Below are positions 38,032 to 45,534 of a stretch of 64,000 bases of DNA, in pieces. Positions within the stretch are counted from its first letter, which is position 1. The number at the start of each line of letters is the position of its first letter. The notes beneath the pieces are model-generated. The model had not been told where the DNA came from. It made no database searches and saw only the letters and a program-made list of their open reading frames with translations. The position numbers and the translations under genes are program-made. The stretch lies in the NCBI RefSeq assembly GCF_900128945.1, contig NZ_FQUD01000001.1, positions 248,001-312,000 of the forward strand, read 5' to 3'. This stretch comes from Chryseobacterium sp. OV279 (GTDB lineage: Bacteria > Bacteroidota > Bacteroidia > Flavobacteriales > Weeksellaceae).

Positions 38032-38555
38032 AAAACGTACTCCTTATCATCGGTATTTTCCTGAGTTTATCTGTTGCATCAGCCCAGGAAAAAGCAAAAT
38101 CTATATTTGATATTGCCAGAACCGGAACATTAGCTGAAGTAAAAGATCTCATGAAACAGGATCCGGATATTATCAACAAAACCAATGAAAATGGCTTTTC
38201 TCCTCTGATCCTCGCATGCTACAGAGGAAATACGGAAGTGGCTAAATTTTTGATGGACAATGTAAAAGATGTCAATTATAAAAGCCAGGAAGGAACTGCT
38301 TTGGCAGGACTTTCTGTAAAATATAATAAAGAGCTGACCACTTACCTGCTAAGTAAAAATGCTGATCCCAACATTGCAGATTCTACCGGAGCAACGCCTT
38401 TGTTCTGGGCCGTAAAGTTCGGGAACAAAGAGCTGATCGAGTTACTGCTTAAACATAAAGCAGATAAATCCAAGAAAGATTCAATGGGAATGACTCCTTT
38501 TGAATATGCATTACAGACCAACAACAAAGAAATCATCAACCTACTAAAAAATTAA
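38028..38555 (+). CDS. exported ankyrin repeat protein
   Basis: Protein of 175 residues. Signal peptide to about residue 19 (V-A-S-A-Q). Four ankyrin-type repeats fill the rest, e.g. N-E-N-G-F-S-P-L-I-L-A-C-Y-R-G-N-T-E-V and D-S-T-G-A-T-P-L-F-W-A-V-K-F-G-N. It is probably a periplasmic protein-protein scaffold; in other bacteria periplasmic ankyrin proteins accompany catalases and other haem enzymes (known for AnkB-type proteins), which would suit this redox operon. The partner is inferred. Confidence 0.88.
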   Translation: MKNVLLIIGIFLSLSVASAQEKAKSIFDIARTGTLAEVKDLMKQDPDIINKTNENGFSPLILACYRGNTEVAKFLMDNVKDVNYKSQEGTALAGLSVKYNKELTTYLLSKNADPNIADSTGATPLFWAVKFGNKELIELLLKHKADKSKKDSMGMTPFEYALQTNNKEIINLLKN

Positions 38556-38556
38556 A

Positions 38557-39315
38557 ATGAAAAAAGTTTTACTAACATTCAGTTTAGCTCTTGCCAATCT
38601 GGTATGGGCACAGTTTTCCACAGGAACGGTCAGTCTTCCTGCTGCCGGCATGACCGTAAAGATTGTAACGACCGCTACTCAGGTGACTCTTACGCTAACC
38701 GGTGACAGCAACTCAATGCTGGGAATAGGGTTCGGAGGAAACGGAGTAGATACTGGCGGAATGGCCAGCGGATCAGACGGATTTATCTATAATTCAAATT
38801 CTGCCAGCAGGGATTTTAATTTTATTGGAATGACTACTCCTCAGGTAGATCCTTCACAGGACTGGACCGTTACAACGGACAATATTTCAGGAACTACAAG
38901 AACCCTTGTGGCAACCAGAAGTCTTAGCGGAGGAACAGGAGATCACGCGTTTACCAATGATACTTCCACTATCAATGTATTCTATGCCCGAAGAGCGGGG
39001 AACCAGTTATTAGGGTACCATAACGCAACCAGAGGATATGCTGCCCTTACGAGAAGCGTATTGGGTACAAGTGAGGCTGTTGCAGAAAGCAAGAAAGTGG
39101 GGCTTTATCCAAATCCTGCCAGAGAAACAGTGAGCTTTAAAAATGCAGATAAAATAAAATCTATCGATATTTATGAAACTGCAGGTAGAAAGGTCAGAAC
39201 GGTACAACCGGACGGTGAAAAGATAGATGTCAGAGATCTGAAACCTGGAATCTATTACTTTGAGATCACATTAAAAGACGGAAGCCTGTCTTATGAAAAA
39301 CTGATCAAAGAATAA
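38557..39315 (+). CDS. T9SS-sorted protein with possible DOMON-like domain
   Basis: Secreted protein of 252 residues. Signal peptide to about residue 18 (L-V-W-A-Q). A single beta-sandwich-like domain (about residues 20-170) has L-G-I-G-F-G-G-N-G and ends with H-N-A-T-R-G-Y-A-A-L-T, a layout that recalls DOMON domains, which can bind haem or sugar; I am not certain of this. A Por-type sorting tail follows (G-L-Y-P-N-P-A-R-E, L-K-P-G-I-Y-Y-F-E-I). It is the last gene of the operon, 1 base after the ankyrin stop codon, and a terminator follows. Confidence 0.7.
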   Translation: MKKVLLTFSLALANLVWAQFSTGTVSLPAAGMTVKIVTTATQVTLTLTGDSNSMLGIGFGGNGVDTGGMASGSDGFIYNSNSASRDFNFIGMTTPQVDPSQDWTVTTDNISGTTRTLVATRSLSGGTGDHAFTNDTSTINVFYARRAGNQLLGYHNATRGYAALTRSVLGTSEAVAESKKVGLYPNPARETVSFKNADKIKSIDIYETAGRKVRTVQPDGEKIDVRDLKPGIYYFEITLKDGSLSYEKLIKE

Positions 39316-39342
39316 ATACACTAAAGTATAAAACATTCATAT

Positions 39343-39373
39343 AAATGCCTCTGATATCCGGAGGTATTTTTAT
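39343..39373 (+). terminator. terminator of the redox operon
   Basis: AAATGCCTC pairs with GAGGTATTT (one G-T pair) around a 9-base loop, followed by TTAT. It is moderately strong and lies 28 bases after the last stop. Confidence 0.7.
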
Positions 39374-39420
39374 TGTAACATTTAACAATGCTGATGGGTA
39401 AAGGGATTAAACGGTTTTTA

Positions 39421-39428
39421 TATCTTTG
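39421..39428 (+). promoter_or_regulatory. -7 box of the double GNAT gene
   Basis: TATCTTTG matches the Bacteroidetes -7 box; no clear TTTG at the -33 position. Predicted leader is about 60 bases. Confidence 0.5.
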
Positions 39429-39492
39429 TTACTGAACAAAACCACTATCGAATTTCTCATTCGGTTAATATTGAATGATTTAAAATTAATGT

Positions 39493-40341
39493 ATGGAAAT
39501 CAGAAGCTTAGAAAATACTACGACAGAAGAACTTTTATCTGTATTTAATACCTCGTTTTCAGATTATATCGTTCCTTTTCACCTGTCATTAGAACAGCTT
39601 GAATTAAAAATTACAGCAGATAAAATAGATAAACATCTTTCTGTAGGAGTTTTCGAATCCGGAAAGCCGGTAGCGTTTATGCTTCATGCTGAAAAAGAGG
39701 AAGGCGGAAAACGCATCGTATACAACGCCGGAACTGGTGTTATTAAGGAATTCAGAGGACAAGGACTGGTAAGAAAAATGTACGAACAAATAATTCCGGT
39801 ATTCCAGGATAGAAAAGTGGATGTAATGACTCTTGAAGTGATCGAGGGAAATGATCCTGCCATCAGAGCTTATGAAAATTTAGGCTTTAAAATCGTTCGG
39901 AAGCTCCTTTGTTTTAACGGAATTATTAATCATAAAGAAAAGCATCCGGAAATACTAATAAAGGAAATAGAACCCTTTCAATGGGAAGTAATCCGTTCTT
40001 TCTGGGATATAGAACCGTCGTGGCAGAGCTCGATACCAGTATTGGACGGTATTCTTCAGGATTGCACGCTTCTCGGAGCCTTTAAAGACGATCAACTTGT
40101 TGGGTATGCCATTTACAACCCGGCCGTGAGAAAAATCTATCAGATAGCTGTTGATAAGAATTACAGAAATCAAGGCATCGGAACACAGCTTTTCAGAGCG
40201 ATAGGAGAAATGACTGATGGACAGGCTATATCGGTTAACAACGTAGATGATACTTCAGAAAACACCGCTGCTTTTCTCGGAAATACGATAGGCCTTAAAA
40301 ACTGGGTTTCACAGTTTGAGATGAAAAGAGAACTTGAGTAA
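39493..40341 (+). CDS. GNAT family N-acetyltransferase with two GNAT domains
   Basis: Acetyl-CoA-dependent acyltransferase of 282 residues made of two GNAT folds. In the first the acetyl-CoA loop reads V-I-K-E-F-R-G-Q-G-L-V-R-K-M (about residues 83-96). In the second it reads V-D-K-N-Y-R-N-Q-G-I-G-T-Q-L-F (about residues 218-232), closer to the Q/R-x-x-G-x-G/A consensus. The substrate cannot be read from sequence. It is monocistronic, with a palindromic element directly after the stop. Confidence 0.87.
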   Translation: MEIRSLENTTTEELLSVFNTSFSDYIVPFHLSLEQLELKITADKIDKHLSVGVFESGKPVAFMLHAEKEEGGKRIVYNAGTGVIKEFRGQGLVRKMYEQIIPVFQDRKVDVMTLEVIEGNDPAIRAYENLGFKIVRKLLCFNGIINHKEKHPEILIKEIEPFQWEVIRSFWDIEPSWQSSIPVLDGILQDCTLLGAFKDDQLVGYAIYNPAVRKIYQIAVDKNYRNQGIGTQLFRAIGEMTDGQAISVNNVDDTSENTAAFLGNTIGLKNWVSQFEMKRELE

Positions 40342-40344
40342 GAG

Positions 40345-40495
40345 TGGGAAGCTGGAAGAGGGAGGATGGAAGTTACTATAGGTTTTTAATTTTAAAGAAT
40401 TACCTTTAATTGTGATTGGGTTAGCCTAAAAGTAATTCATTGTAGTTATGCTTTCCGGTTTCAGTGACTTCCATCTTCAAACTTCAGACTTCCCA
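40345..40495. repeat. MITE-like element with purine-rich imperfect terminal inverted repeats, copy 1
   Basis: The left end starts TGGGAAG and carries GATGGAAGTTAC; the right end carries GTGACTTCCATC and finishes CTTCCCA. Over 32 bases the two ends match at about three quarters of positions when one is reverse-complemented. A related element lies at 51032-51190. The interior (about 90 bases) has no gene. Confidence 0.6.
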
Positions 40496-40554
40496 ACTTC
40501 AATGTTTTAATATACTTTTAATCTGATAAACTTTTTCAGAAGCTTCATAGGCCG

Positions 40555-40562
40555 TAACTTTG
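40555..40562 (+). promoter_or_regulatory. -7 box of the phosphodiesterase gene
   Basis: TAACTTTG; the predicted start near 40565 leaves a leader of about 13 bases before the ATG at 40578 and rules out the in-frame TTG at 40560. Confidence 0.6.
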
Positions 40563-40577
40563 CCGAAAATTTTGACA

Positions 40578-41861
40578 ATGAAGCGAGGAATACAAATTGT
40601 TCTGCTGTTTTTTTCTCTGGCCATCTACGCCCAGCAGGCAAAAATGGATACGGCTCAGGTAGTCGTTTCCGGCCGCATCAACAATGCTGAGGCACAGACT
40701 AAGCCTTATGTAATCATGATCTCTACAGACGGTTTCCGTTATGATTATGCAAAAAAATATCAGGCAGAAAATCTTTTGAAACTTTCATCTGGTGGCATAC
40801 AGGCCAAAGCCATGATCCCTAGTTATCCCAGTATTACTTTTCCTAACCACTGGAGTCTGATCACTGGACTTTATCCGTCCCATCACGGACTGATCGATAA
40901 TTTTTTCTACGATTACAAACGGAAAGAGCCCTACGCGATGAACAGTAAGAAAAATGCTGAAGACGGAAGCTGGTATGGCGGAACTCCGCTTTGGGCACTG
41001 GCAGAAAAACAGGGAATGGTTTCTGCGACTTTAATGTGGGTGGGCTCGGCAAGCGATGCAGGAGGAATGCGACCTTCGTATTATTATCCGTATCATGAAA
41101 AGTTTAAGCCTTCTGAAAAAGTAGACAAAGTAGTTAATTGGTTGAAATTGCCTGCAGAAACAAGACCTCACTTTATCACGCTGTATTTCCCTGAAGTAGA
41201 CGGAAGCGGACATCATTACGGTCCCGATGCTCCAGAAACAGAAACAGCAGTTCATCTGGTTGATCAGGCCATTGGAGATCTGGTTCAGAAAGTCAATGAT
41301 CTTGGACTGAAAAATGTTAACTTTATTTTCGTTTCCGATCATGGGATGGTCAAAGTAGATGGTGGCACTCCATTGGAAATTCCTGCTATGCTTTTAGATA
41401 AATCCAGATTTGATTTTTACAATTCTCAGACTTTATTGAGAGTCTATGTTAAAAATCCAGCTGAGGTTAAAAAAGTGTACAAAGAACTGAAAGCGAATAA
41501 AACACCAGATTACGAAGTATATCTTGATAAAAAGCTTCCAAGATATTTACATTTCGCGACGAGAGACGATACATACGACAGAATCGGGCAAATCCTTCTG
41601 ATTCCAAAAGCTCCGAAAATATTCCTGGAAGCGGGGAAAAAAACATCTGTAGGAAAACATGGCTACGATCCAAAAATAGTCCCTGAAATGAAAGCTACTT
41701 TCTTCGCGTGGGGCCCGGAATTTAAAAACAATTTGGTTATCGATGAATTTACTAACGTCAACGTTTATCCCTTGGTGACTGAAATTTTAGGATTGAAAAA
41801 TGACCAGCCTATCGATGGAAAATTGAAGGTTTTAAAGGGAGTTTTGAAGGACAAGAAATAA
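40578..41861 (+). CDS. alkaline phosphatase-superfamily nucleotide pyrophosphatase/phosphodiesterase
   Basis: Exported hydrolase of 427 residues of the ectonucleotide pyrophosphatase/phosphodiesterase (NPP) type. Signal peptide to about residue 19 (I-Y-A-Q). Metal ligands: I-S-T-D-G-F-R (first Asp), the nucleophile Thr in P-S-I-T-F-P-N-H-W, a D-G-S-G-H-H-Y-G-P-D metal-binding motif, V-S-D-H-G-M, and a late G-K-H-G-Y-D His. These complete the two-zinc site of the superfamily. Likely cleaves nucleotide or phosphodiester substrates in the periplasm for phosphate or nucleoside scavenging; substrate not proven. Start chosen from the promoter and signal peptide. Confidence 0.9.
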   Translation: MKRGIQIVLLFFSLAIYAQQAKMDTAQVVVSGRINNAEAQTKPYVIMISTDGFRYDYAKKYQAENLLKLSSGGIQAKAMIPSYPSITFPNHWSLITGLYPSHHGLIDNFFYDYKRKEPYAMNSKKNAEDGSWYGGTPLWALAEKQGMVSATLMWVGSASDAGGMRPSYYYPYHEKFKPSEKVDKVVNWLKLPAETRPHFITLYFPEVDGSGHHYGPDAPETETAVHLVDQAIGDLVQKVNDLGLKNVNFIFVSDHGMVKVDGGTPLEIPAMLLDKSRFDFYNSQTLLRVYVKNPAEVKKVYKELKANKTPDYEVYLDKKLPRYLHFATRDDTYDRIGQILLIPKAPKIFLEAGKKTSVGKHGYDPKIVPEMKATFFAWGPEFKNNLVIDEFTNVNVYPLVTEILGLKNDQPIDGKLKVLKGVLKDKK

Positions 41862-42203
41862 AATAGATTGAGGTTAAGTTTAAGGTTTAAATTAAAAACT
41901 TAACTGAAAAGTTTGAGTTAAAGATAAAGTTTCGGCGCACCGCAGGTGCGCCGAAACTGTTTTGTAGAAATTTCAATTGAAAACTGTCATAAACGACCTA
42001 GGAATTAAAAGCGTTTAAAAAATAAATTTTGTGAACGTTAAGAAAATTCTTCTGTTCGAAGCGCGACACAAAGTTAGAATCGAAGAACTCTGATTAAATT
42101 CGCGCGAGTTTAGAATTTTTAGAGAACAAGATTTATTTTTAGCTTTTGATTCCAGTCTTGAACTTTTGATTCTTTTGTTTCAAGACAAAAGAATTTAAAG
42201 ACC
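41862..42203. other. spacer between convergent genes with hairpins
   Basis: 342 bases without a gene. It contains a strong hairpin (listed separately), then a low-complexity stretch, and near the end ATTCTTTTGT (42169-42178) pairs with ACAAAAGAAT (42185-42194). Related words (cttttgatt, gaagcgcg, ttagaat) recur in the stretch, indicating a decayed intergenic repeat. Confidence 0.6.
41930..41963 (+). terminator. terminator-like hairpin after the phosphodiesterase gene
   Basis: TTTCGGCGCACC pairs perfectly with GGTGCGCCGAAA around a GCA loop, followed by CTGTTTTG. It lies 68 bases after the stop. Confidence 0.75.
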
Positions 42204-43088
42204 TTAAGAATTAAATTGTGCAGAAAACTCTTTCGCAAACTCTTCCAGTTTAATCTTCCCATCAGCAGAAGCTCCATGCTCAATAAAATCCTTCTGCACA
42301 ACACCCGTTCTCACACCTCTTCCCATTTCAGTGTACAGCTCAGCCATTTCCTGTGGAAGACCGGCCTGCAGCATTCCATTTAAAGAATCTTCATCGGAAA
42401 ACTCTACCCATGGCAATTCCGGTTTTCCTATGGCAGCACCAAAAACGTTGGCAAAATCAGCCGCTTTACGAACGTCGCTTACAATATATCTTATATTTTT
42501 ACCATCTGTATTTTTCACTAATTCCTCAGCAGCAGCTCCGGCAATATCATTCGGGTGAACTAATGGAATACTGATGTCTCCGGAATAATTTCCACCTATA
42601 ATTCCGGCACCTTTGATCAAAGGAATATCATTAAAGAAATTGAAATAAAAATATCCGGCTCTTAACAAAGTGACCGATGTATTTTCCAGGTCATTATAAA
42701 ATTTCTCAATGTGGTAAAGACTCTTTATAGGACCGTTTTCCACAGGAGATTCAGCTCCGATACTGCTTAGCATAACCAGTCTTTTTACATTGTTCTTTCT
42801 AACAGCTTCAGCGTAATTTTTTCCTGCATTCACCGTGTTTTCAACAATATTGACAGCACCCATATTAGGAGGTGTCATCGCAAAAACAGCATCAGCTCCT
42901 TCAAATGTTTTCACTAAAAAATCCAGATCAGCAATAGAACCAATAGCGGCTTTAGCCCCGATGGATTCAATTTCACCAATCTTAGATTCGTTGCTGCTGA
43001 TCACCGTAATATCGTGTCCTTCCGCAACGAGTTGCTGTGTTAATGGTTTTGCTACGTTTCCTGTTGAACCTGTGATGATAATTTTCAT
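42204..43088 (-). CDS. NmrA-like NAD(P)-binding oxidoreductase
   Basis: Atypical short-chain dehydrogenase/NmrA-like protein of 294 residues, similar in layout to the quinone reductase QorB/YtfG. The N-terminus has the Rossmann motif I-I-I-T-G-S-T-G-N-V-A (G-x-x-G-x-x at residues 7-12). The A-M-T-P-P-N loop and S-S-I-G-A strand follow. There is no SDR Tyr-x-x-x-Lys triad in standard form (Y-H-I-E-K-F occurs). It is divergent from an hxlR gene with a shared operator; such pairs usually deal with electrophile, quinone or aldehyde stress, so that is the inferred role. Confidence 0.82.
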   Translation of the reverse strand: MKIIITGSTGNVAKPLTQQLVAEGHDITVISSNESKIGEIESIGAKAAIGSIADLDFLVKTFEGADAVFAMTPPNMGAVNIVENTVNAGKNYAEAVRKNNVKRLVMLSSIGAESPVENGPIKSLYHIEKFYNDLENTSVTLLRAGYFYFNFFNDIPLIKGAGIIGGNYSGDISIPLVHPNDIAGAAAEELVKNTDGKNIRYIVSDVRKAADFANVFGAAIGKPELPWVEFSDEDSLNGMLQAGLPQEMAELYTEMGRGVRTGVVQKDFIEHGASADGKIKLEEFAKEFSAQFNS

Positions 43089-43113
43089 AATAAATATTTT
43101 TTTATTCTGATAA

Positions 43114-43121
43114 CAAAGGTA
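43114..43121 (-). promoter_or_regulatory. -7 box of the NmrA-like gene (minus strand)
   Basis: On the minus strand this reads TACCTTTG. A TTG 20 bases upstream (minus strand, 43144-43142) can act as -33. The predicted start is near 43110, about 22 bases before the ATG. It overlaps the hxlR -7 box by 2 bases. Confidence 0.65.
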
Positions 43122-43127
43122 TATTTG
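43120..43127 (+). promoter_or_regulatory. -7 box of hxlR gene
   Basis: TATATTTG on the plus strand; predicted start near 43131, about 40 bases before the ATG at 43171. No clear -33 TTTG is visible. Confidence 0.65.
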
Positions 43128-43148
43128 TACTTACTTTTATACAAGTAC
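43127..43148. promoter_or_regulatory. inverted-repeat operator for the HxlR regulator
   Basis: GTACTT (43127-43132) and AAGTAC (43143-43148) are perfect complements across 10 bases; in addition GTACTTAC is repeated directly at 43127 and 43145. The palindrome touches the hxlR -7 box and covers its predicted start, while the right arm covers the -33 TTG of the divergent reductase gene. This is the place expected for a repressor of both genes. Confidence 0.6.
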
Positions 43149-43170
43149 TTACCCTGAAGTATGTAAGATT

Positions 43171-43533
43171 ATGACAGCCATCAAAGAAAGTTCTACCATT
43201 CAGCAAAACAAAAAATATGCACTGGACAAATGTCCCGTTGCCTATGTAATGGAAAAAATCGGAGGATACTGGAAACCGATTATTTTATACCAGCTCTCCA
43301 ACGGTGATAAAAGATACAGCGAATTAAAACGAGCTATTCCTGCCGTGACAGAAAAAGTACTGATCCAGCATCTGAAACAGCTGGAAGCGGACGGACTGGT
43401 CATCAGAACCGCAAAACCTGTAGTCCCACCTCATGTTACCTACAAATTAAGCAAGGCAGGAACCGGTCTGATTCCCGTGATTGCAGCTTTGGCTGATTGG
43501 GCATTCCTTGATATGAAGGGGGAGTATAAGTGA
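43171..43533 (+). CDS. HxlR-family winged-helix regulator
   Basis: Transcription factor of 120 residues. It has the typical N-terminal Cys in D-K-C-P-V-A-Y-V-M-E-K-I-G-G-Y-W-K (Cys19), the helix-turn-helix R-Y-S-E-L-K-R-A-I-P-A-V-T-E-K-V-L, and the wing V-P-P-H-V-T-Y-K-L-S. In related YodB/HypR/QorR regulators this Cys senses quinones, aldehydes or disulphide stress; whether it does so here is inference. The divergent NmrA-like reductase and the inverted repeat between them suggest that it represses both genes. Confidence 0.9.
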   Translation: MTAIKESSTIQQNKKYALDKCPVAYVMEKIGGYWKPIILYQLSNGDKRYSELKRAIPAVTEKVLIQHLKQLEADGLVIRTAKPVVPPHVTYKLSKAGTGLIPVIAALADWAFLDMKGEYK

Positions 43534-43552
43534 TTTTTTGTAGAATGTATTA

Positions 43553-43606
43553 ATGTAAAATGTAAAATGTAAAATGTAAAATGTAAAATGTAAAATGTAA
43601 AATGTA
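43553..43606 (+). repeat. heptanucleotide tandem repeat ATGTAAA x7
   Basis: Seven perfect copies of ATGTAAA from 43553 to 43601 followed by a partial ATGTA. Such an array can change in copy number by replication slippage. It lies 20 bases after the hxlR stop codon. Confidence 0.95.
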
Positions 43607-43655
43607 TTTATGATAAAGGTCTAGGATGAATATATTACAAGTTTACAATAGCCTG

Positions 43656-43690
43656 ATAAAATTCAATAGGAATGGGCTTCAGCCCGTTTT
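43656..43690. repeat. AGCCC palindromic element, copy 1
   Basis: Begins ATAAAATTCAATAG and carries GGGCTTCAGCCC as a short palindrome, ending CGTTTT. The same 35-base layout recurs at 43761-43795 with four differences or fewer. Confidence 0.8.
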
Positions 43691-43760
43691 TTCATGAAAA
43701 ACATATCCCCGGATTTATCCAAAATCTATCATTTATCTATACACATTTAACGTTTTCAAG

Positions 43761-43795
43761 ATAAAATTCAATAGAAACGGGCTTTAGCCCGTTTA
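43761..43795. repeat. AGCCC palindromic element, copy 2
   Basis: ATAAAATTCAATAG, then ACGGGCTTTAGCCCGT, a palindromic hairpin with 6-base arms. Near-identical to copy 1 about 105 bases upstream. Confidence 0.8.
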
Positions 43796-43809
43796 AAACT
43801 AACCCACAT

Positions 43810-43829
43810 CGAAACTGGCTTTAGCCAAA
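43810..43829. repeat. AGCCC palindromic element, partial copy 3
   Basis: CGAAACTGGCTTTAGCCAAA, a shortened form with palindrome TGGCTTTAGCCA; the leading part is absent or diverged. Confidence 0.6.
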
Positions 43830-43852
43830 ACCTAAAAAAATATTTCAAAAAC

Positions 43853-43880
43853 AAAAAAAGACCACCCAAAGGCAGTCTTT
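43853..43880 (-). terminator. terminator of the alcohol dehydrogenase gene
   Basis: Read on the minus strand: AAAGACTGCC, a short loop, GGTGGTCTTT, then a T-run. The stem has an internal loop of two mismatched pairs. It lies 20 bases beyond the stop. Confidence 0.75.
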
Positions 43881-43900
43881 CTGTTAAAATATACGGGGCA

Positions 43901-44956
43901 TTACAAAGATTGCATATCAATGACGAAACGGTATTTCACGTCACTCTTGATCATTCTTTCATACGCCTCATTGATGTCCTGCATTTTGATCAGTTCAATA
44001 TCTGAAACAATATTATGCTTTCCGCAGAAATCCAGTAATTCCTGAGTTTCCGCAATACCACCGATCAATGAACCGGCTACAGAACGGCGTTGGAAAATCA
44101 TTGGTCTTGTGCTCACTTCAGTCTCGCTGAATTCACCTACAAATCCTACGAGAACCAAAGTTCCGTTCAGAGTAAGCGTCTGCATATAAGGATTGATATC
44201 ATGTTCGTAAGGAACCGTATCAATGATCAGATCAAATTTTCCTTTTACAGTATCCATTTGTGAATCATCCGTGGAAATAACTACGTGATCAGCTCCCAAT
44301 TGCTTGGCATCTTCCGTTTTTCCAGGAGTTCTTGAGAATAAAGTCACATCAGCGCCTAATCCTTTTGCCAGTTTGATCGCCATATGTCCTAATCCACCTA
44401 ATCCTACAACAGCTACTTTAGAGTTAGGTCCTACGTTCCAGTGTCTCAATGGAGACCAGGTTGTAATTCCTGCGCATAAAAGCGGTGCTACTGCAGCAAG
44501 GTCAAGGTTTTCAGGGACGCTTAATACAAAATGTTCGTCTACAACTACTTTCTGAGAATATCCACCAAAAGTGTGACCTCCCAAATGTTTGTCTTTTCCG
44601 TTGTAAGTTCCTGTAAATCCGTTTAAACAATATTGCTCAAGATCTTCTTTGCAGCTGTCGCAGTGTCCGCATGAATCTACCATACATCCTACTGCGGCAA
44701 GATCGCCTACTTTAAATTTAGAAACTTCACTTCCTACACTGGTAATTCTGCCGACAATTTCATGTCCCGGAACCACAGGATACAAAGATCCGCCCCAGTC
44801 ATTTCTTGCCGTATGGAGGTCAGAGTGGCATACTCCACAATATAGAATTTCAATTTCTACATCTTTGGGAGTGGTTGCTCTTCTTTCAATAGTCATTTCT
44901 TTAAGGTCTGCCGTCGTAGACTCAGCTCCGAAGGCTTTTACTGTTAATGTGCTCAT
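43901..44956 (-). CDS. zinc-dependent NAD(P) alcohol dehydrogenase (YahK/CAD type)
   Basis: Medium-chain zinc alcohol/aldehyde reductase of 351 residues. Catalytic zinc ligands: Cys in C-G-V-C-H-S-D, His in V-P-G-H-E-I-V-G and Cys158-equivalent in L-L-C-A-G-I-T. Structural zinc Cys set: C-G-H-C-D-S-C...Y-C. NAD(P) motif V-G-L-G-G-L-G-H-M-A at about residue 184. The layout matches the cinnamyl-alcohol-dehydrogenase-like/YahK group that reduces aldehydes with NADPH. The cupin gene lies 42 bases upstream in the same direction, perhaps forming an operon. Confidence 0.92.
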   Translation of the reverse strand: MSTLTVKAFGAESTTADLKEMTIERRATTPKDVEIEILYCGVCHSDLHTARNDWGGSLYPVVPGHEIVGRITSVGSEVSKFKVGDLAAVGCMVDSCGHCDSCKEDLEQYCLNGFTGTYNGKDKHLGGHTFGGYSQKVVVDEHFVLSVPENLDLAAVAPLLCAGITTWSPLRHWNVGPNSKVAVVGLGGLGHMAIKLAKGLGADVTLFSRTPGKTEDAKQLGADHVVISTDDSQMDTVKGKFDLIIDTVPYEHDINPYMQTLTLNGTLVLVGFVGEFSETEVSTRPMIFQRRSVAGSLIGGIAETQELLDFCGKHNIVSDIELIKMQDINEAYERMIKSDVKYRFVIDMQSL

Positions 44957-44998
44957 TGGTTGGGTTGGGTTTATTTGATTTAAGTTAATTAAGTTCAG

Positions 44999-45403
44999 TT
45001 ATAAATTGTTGTACTCCTCATCGCTTACAGGCTCCAGCCATTCCACAATTCCGTTTTGAGTATTGGGATTGATGGCAATATGGGTGAATTCACTATCCGG
45101 ACCTGCGCCATGCCAGTGGATGACATCAGGAAGAATATTCACCACATCTCCCGGACGTAAAATCTGTGCCGGTTTTCCTTTTTCCTGATAAAATCCTGTT
45201 CCTGAAGTTACGATTAAAATCTGGCCGCCGCCGTGAGAATGCCAGTTATTTCTGCATCTGGGTTCGAAAGAAACGTTTCCGATCTGGCAGTTCAGATCAT
45301 CTTCATTAGGTTTTAAAATCTGTACCCAGGCTGTTCCGCCGGAAAAATAAGCTGCAGGGGCTTTTTCTCCTTTTGGAAAAATGTTTGTATTAAATGTTTC
45401 CAT
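44999..45403 (-). CDS. cupin domain protein
   Basis: Small single-domain cupin of 134 residues. Motif 1 is W-H-S-H-G-G-G-Q-I-L-I-V-T-S-G-T-G-F-Y-Q-E (H-x-H-(x)-G) and motif 2 is P-G-D-V-V-N-I-L-P-D-V-I-H-W-H-G-A, giving a likely metal site. The start METFNTNIFP at 45403 gives the family's usual length; the in-frame extension upstream to 45637 overlaps the divergent araC gene and has no cupin features. It is probably co-transcribed with the alcohol dehydrogenase downstream and may be controlled by the divergent AraC regulator. Related cupins accompany carboxymuconolactone decarboxylases and reductases; the substrate is unknown. Confidence 0.85.
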   Translation of the reverse strand: METFNTNIFPKGEKAPAAYFSGGTAWVQILKPNEDDLNCQIGNVSFEPRCRNNWHSHGGGQILIVTSGTGFYQEKGKPAQILRPGDVVNILPDVIHWHGAGPDSEFTHIAINPNTQNGIVEWLEPVSDEEYNNL

Positions 45404-45504
45404 AACGGTACAAAAGTCGATACTTTTAGATAAACACAACTTATACAGATTACCGAAATACTTACCAATTTTACAGACCCTGTACAAGGTATGCAGGAAA
45501 GTGG

Positions 45505-45512
45505 TAATTTTG
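45505..45512 (+). promoter_or_regulatory. -7 box of the araC-type gene
   Basis: TAATTTTG matches TAnnTTTG. The predicted start is near 45516, leaving a leader of about 20 bases before the ATG at 45535. It lies in the intergenic region shared with the divergent cupin gene. Confidence 0.6.
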
Positions 45513-45534
45513 AATAAGTTTAAAAAGATAGTCA

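Larger units (their letters stand above)
43534..43852. other. repeat-rich spacer between hxlR and the alcohol dehydrogenase
   Basis: About 320 bases without a gene. It holds a heptanucleotide array and three copies of an AGCCC-type palindromic element, listed separately. The next gene is convergent. Confidence 0.7.

Noticed and set aside
43553..43829. CRISPR array
   Set aside because: The repeats are 7 bases in direct tandem or irregularly spaced palindromes without unique spacers of constant length, and there are no cas genes in the window.
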